Origin: Acidobacteriota bacterium
GTDB lineage: Bacteria; Acidobacteriota; Thermoanaerobaculia; Multivoradales; JAHZIX01
Assembly: GCA_020439725.1 (NCBI GenBank)
Contig: JAGQSE010000332.1
Coordinates: 1-5,175 of the forward strand
Direction: 5' to 3'
Length of the DNA: 5,175 nt
How positions within the stretch are numbered: the first letter of the stretch is position 1; every line of letters begins with the position of its first letter. This document shows, piece by piece, positions 4,427-5,175 of this stretch. Both the position numbers and the translations under genes were made by a program. The notes below the pieces were generated by a model. It worked only from the letters and a program-made list of their open reading frames with translations, had not been told where the DNA came from and searched no databases.

Positions 4427-5175
4427 CGGGTCTTGTCCGGTCCGGCCGGCCGCGGCGGCAGCGGCTTGGCGGCTCCCGCGTCGACCTGCTTCATGACTTC
4501 CTGGACGGCCCGCTCGAGCTGCGGGTCGCGCCCTTCGATCACCGACTCGGGGTCGTTGTCCACCACGATGTCGGGATCCACTCCGTGTCCTTCGATGATC
4601 CATTGGCCCTCCGTGCCCATCAGTCCGAACTCGGGGACGAAGACCTGACCGCCGTCGATCAGCGCACCGCGGTCGGCGATGCCCACGACCCCTCCCCAGC
4701 TGCGCTTGCCGATCAGCGGACCGAGCCCGGCGCGCCGGAACATGTAGGGGAATATATCGCCGTCGGAGCTCGAGTCCTCGTCGAGGATGCAGGCCATGGG
4801 ACCGGTGAAGACGGTCACCGGGTAGGTCGTGGCGACCTCGGCGGTGCGGCTGAAGCCGTAGCCGAGGAGCTTGCGAGACAGCCGCTCGATGATCATCTGC
4901 GACACGTTGCCGCCGCCGTTGTTGCGCACGTCGACGATCAGGCCCTCCTTGCGGATCTGGCCGTAGTACCACTTGATGAACTCGCGGATGCCGTCGGCGC
5001 CCATGTCGGGGATGTGCAGGTAGCCGAGGCGGCCGCCGGTCATCTCCGTGACCTTCTGGCGCTTGGCGTCGACCCAGTCGTAGTAGCGCAGCCCGGTCTC
5101 GGTCGGGATCGGCTGGACCTGGACCTCGCGGGCACCGCTGCCGTCGCCCTTCGAGCTCACCTCGAGGGTGATCGG
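4423..5175 (-). CDS. Tricorn-type S41 serine protease, C-terminal part; 5' partial at window edge
   Basis: The frame continues past the right edge (residues P-I-T-L-E precede the GTG at 5160), so that GTG is internal and 250 residues are visible. The first 23 or so residues are the end of a PDZ domain (ITLEV...REVQVQPI). The S41 catalytic region follows: YLHIPDMGADG (52-62), LIVDVRNNGGGN (79-90), DEDSSSDGDIF (132-142), GKRSWGGVVGI (156-166), PEFG (181-184) and IEGHGVDPD (194-202). By analogy with archaeal tricorn, Ser137 in the S-D-G motif is the nucleophile, the NNGGG glycines and Asp138 form the oxyanion hole, and Glu195 is the catalytic glutamate. The catalytic His and the propeller domains would lie upstream, outside the window. 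The C-terminal tail (about 233-250) is Pro/Lys-rich. It overlaps the copper-binding gene by 4 nt. Bacterial tricorn homologues are usually about 1,000 residues long and degrade peptides; export is not decidable here. Confidence 0.9.
   Translation of the reverse strand, partial: PITLEVSSKGDGSGAREVQVQPIPTETGLRYYDWVDAKRQKVTEMTGGRLGYLHIPDMGADGIREFIKWYYGQIRKEGLIVDVRNNGGGNVSQMIIERLSRKLLGYGFSRTAEVATTYPVTVFTGPMACILDEDSSSDGDIFPYMFRRAGLGPLIGKRSWGGVVGIADRGALIDGGQVFVPEFGLMGTEGQWIIEGHGVDPDIVVDNDPESVIEGRDPQLERAVQEVMKQVDAGAAKPLPPRPAGPDKTR

Noticed and set aside
3950..4972. Extended 340-codon version of the copper-binding gene
   Set aside because: The first 182 codons overlap the protease in another frame and are Arg/Gly-rich. 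The true start at 4426 gives a clean lipoprotein signal and an ATGA overlap.

Overview
This is a high-GC bacterial window with two faces. The left end carries the 3' part of a large plus-strand accessory gene. The rest carries minus-strand genes for exported or surface proteins. Separating them is a repeat-rich stretch of about 0.9 kb. GC-rich codon use, a tricorn-like protease, lipoprotein signals and a STAND-type protein ending in a formylglycine-generating-enzyme (FGE) domain would suit a large-genome environmental bacterium (for example Acidobacteriota, Myxococcota or a relative). The phylum is an inference and cannot be fixed from this sequence.

Layout: (1) 2-1099 (+) is the C-terminal portion of a STAND/NACHT-like protein with a C-terminal FGE-sulfatase (C-type-lectin fold) domain; the N-terminus lies outside the window. 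Its last 35 or so codons look like the variable region (VR) of a diversity-generating retroelement (DGR). Every exposed-type position is an NNC codon, as expected if template AAC codons are mutated at adenines. CTCTG-rich short repeats and a perfect 10-bp-arm hairpin without a T-run follow directly. No reverse transcriptase or template repeat is visible here, so this would be a remote target or the edge of a DGR locus. (2) 1151-1978 is a repeat-laden region: several GGGGACACGATAC / CGTGTCCCCGAATTC copies in both orientations, a perfect 31-bp inverted repeat pair (1342-1372 / 1526-1556), and one small antitoxin-like gene (1659-1865, -) bracketed by these repeats. (3) 1979-3691 (-) is a lipoprotein of the UshA/5'-nucleotidase metallophosphatase family with a good Shine-Dalgarno. 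(4) 3692-3949 is a gene-free spacer that contains a Rho-independent terminator (3885-3934, -). (5) 3950-4426 (-) is a CusF-like copper-binding lipoprotein. (6) 4423-5175 (-) is the C-terminal half of a tricorn-type S41 serine protease, running off the right edge.

The protease and copper-binding genes overlap by ATGA and share the terminator, so they form an operon end. The nucleotidase downstream is probably transcribed separately. The most interesting item is the probable DGR-diversified FGE domain on a STAND-like protein, an architecture that fits a ligand-recognition or conflict receptor with a hypervariable sensor surface.
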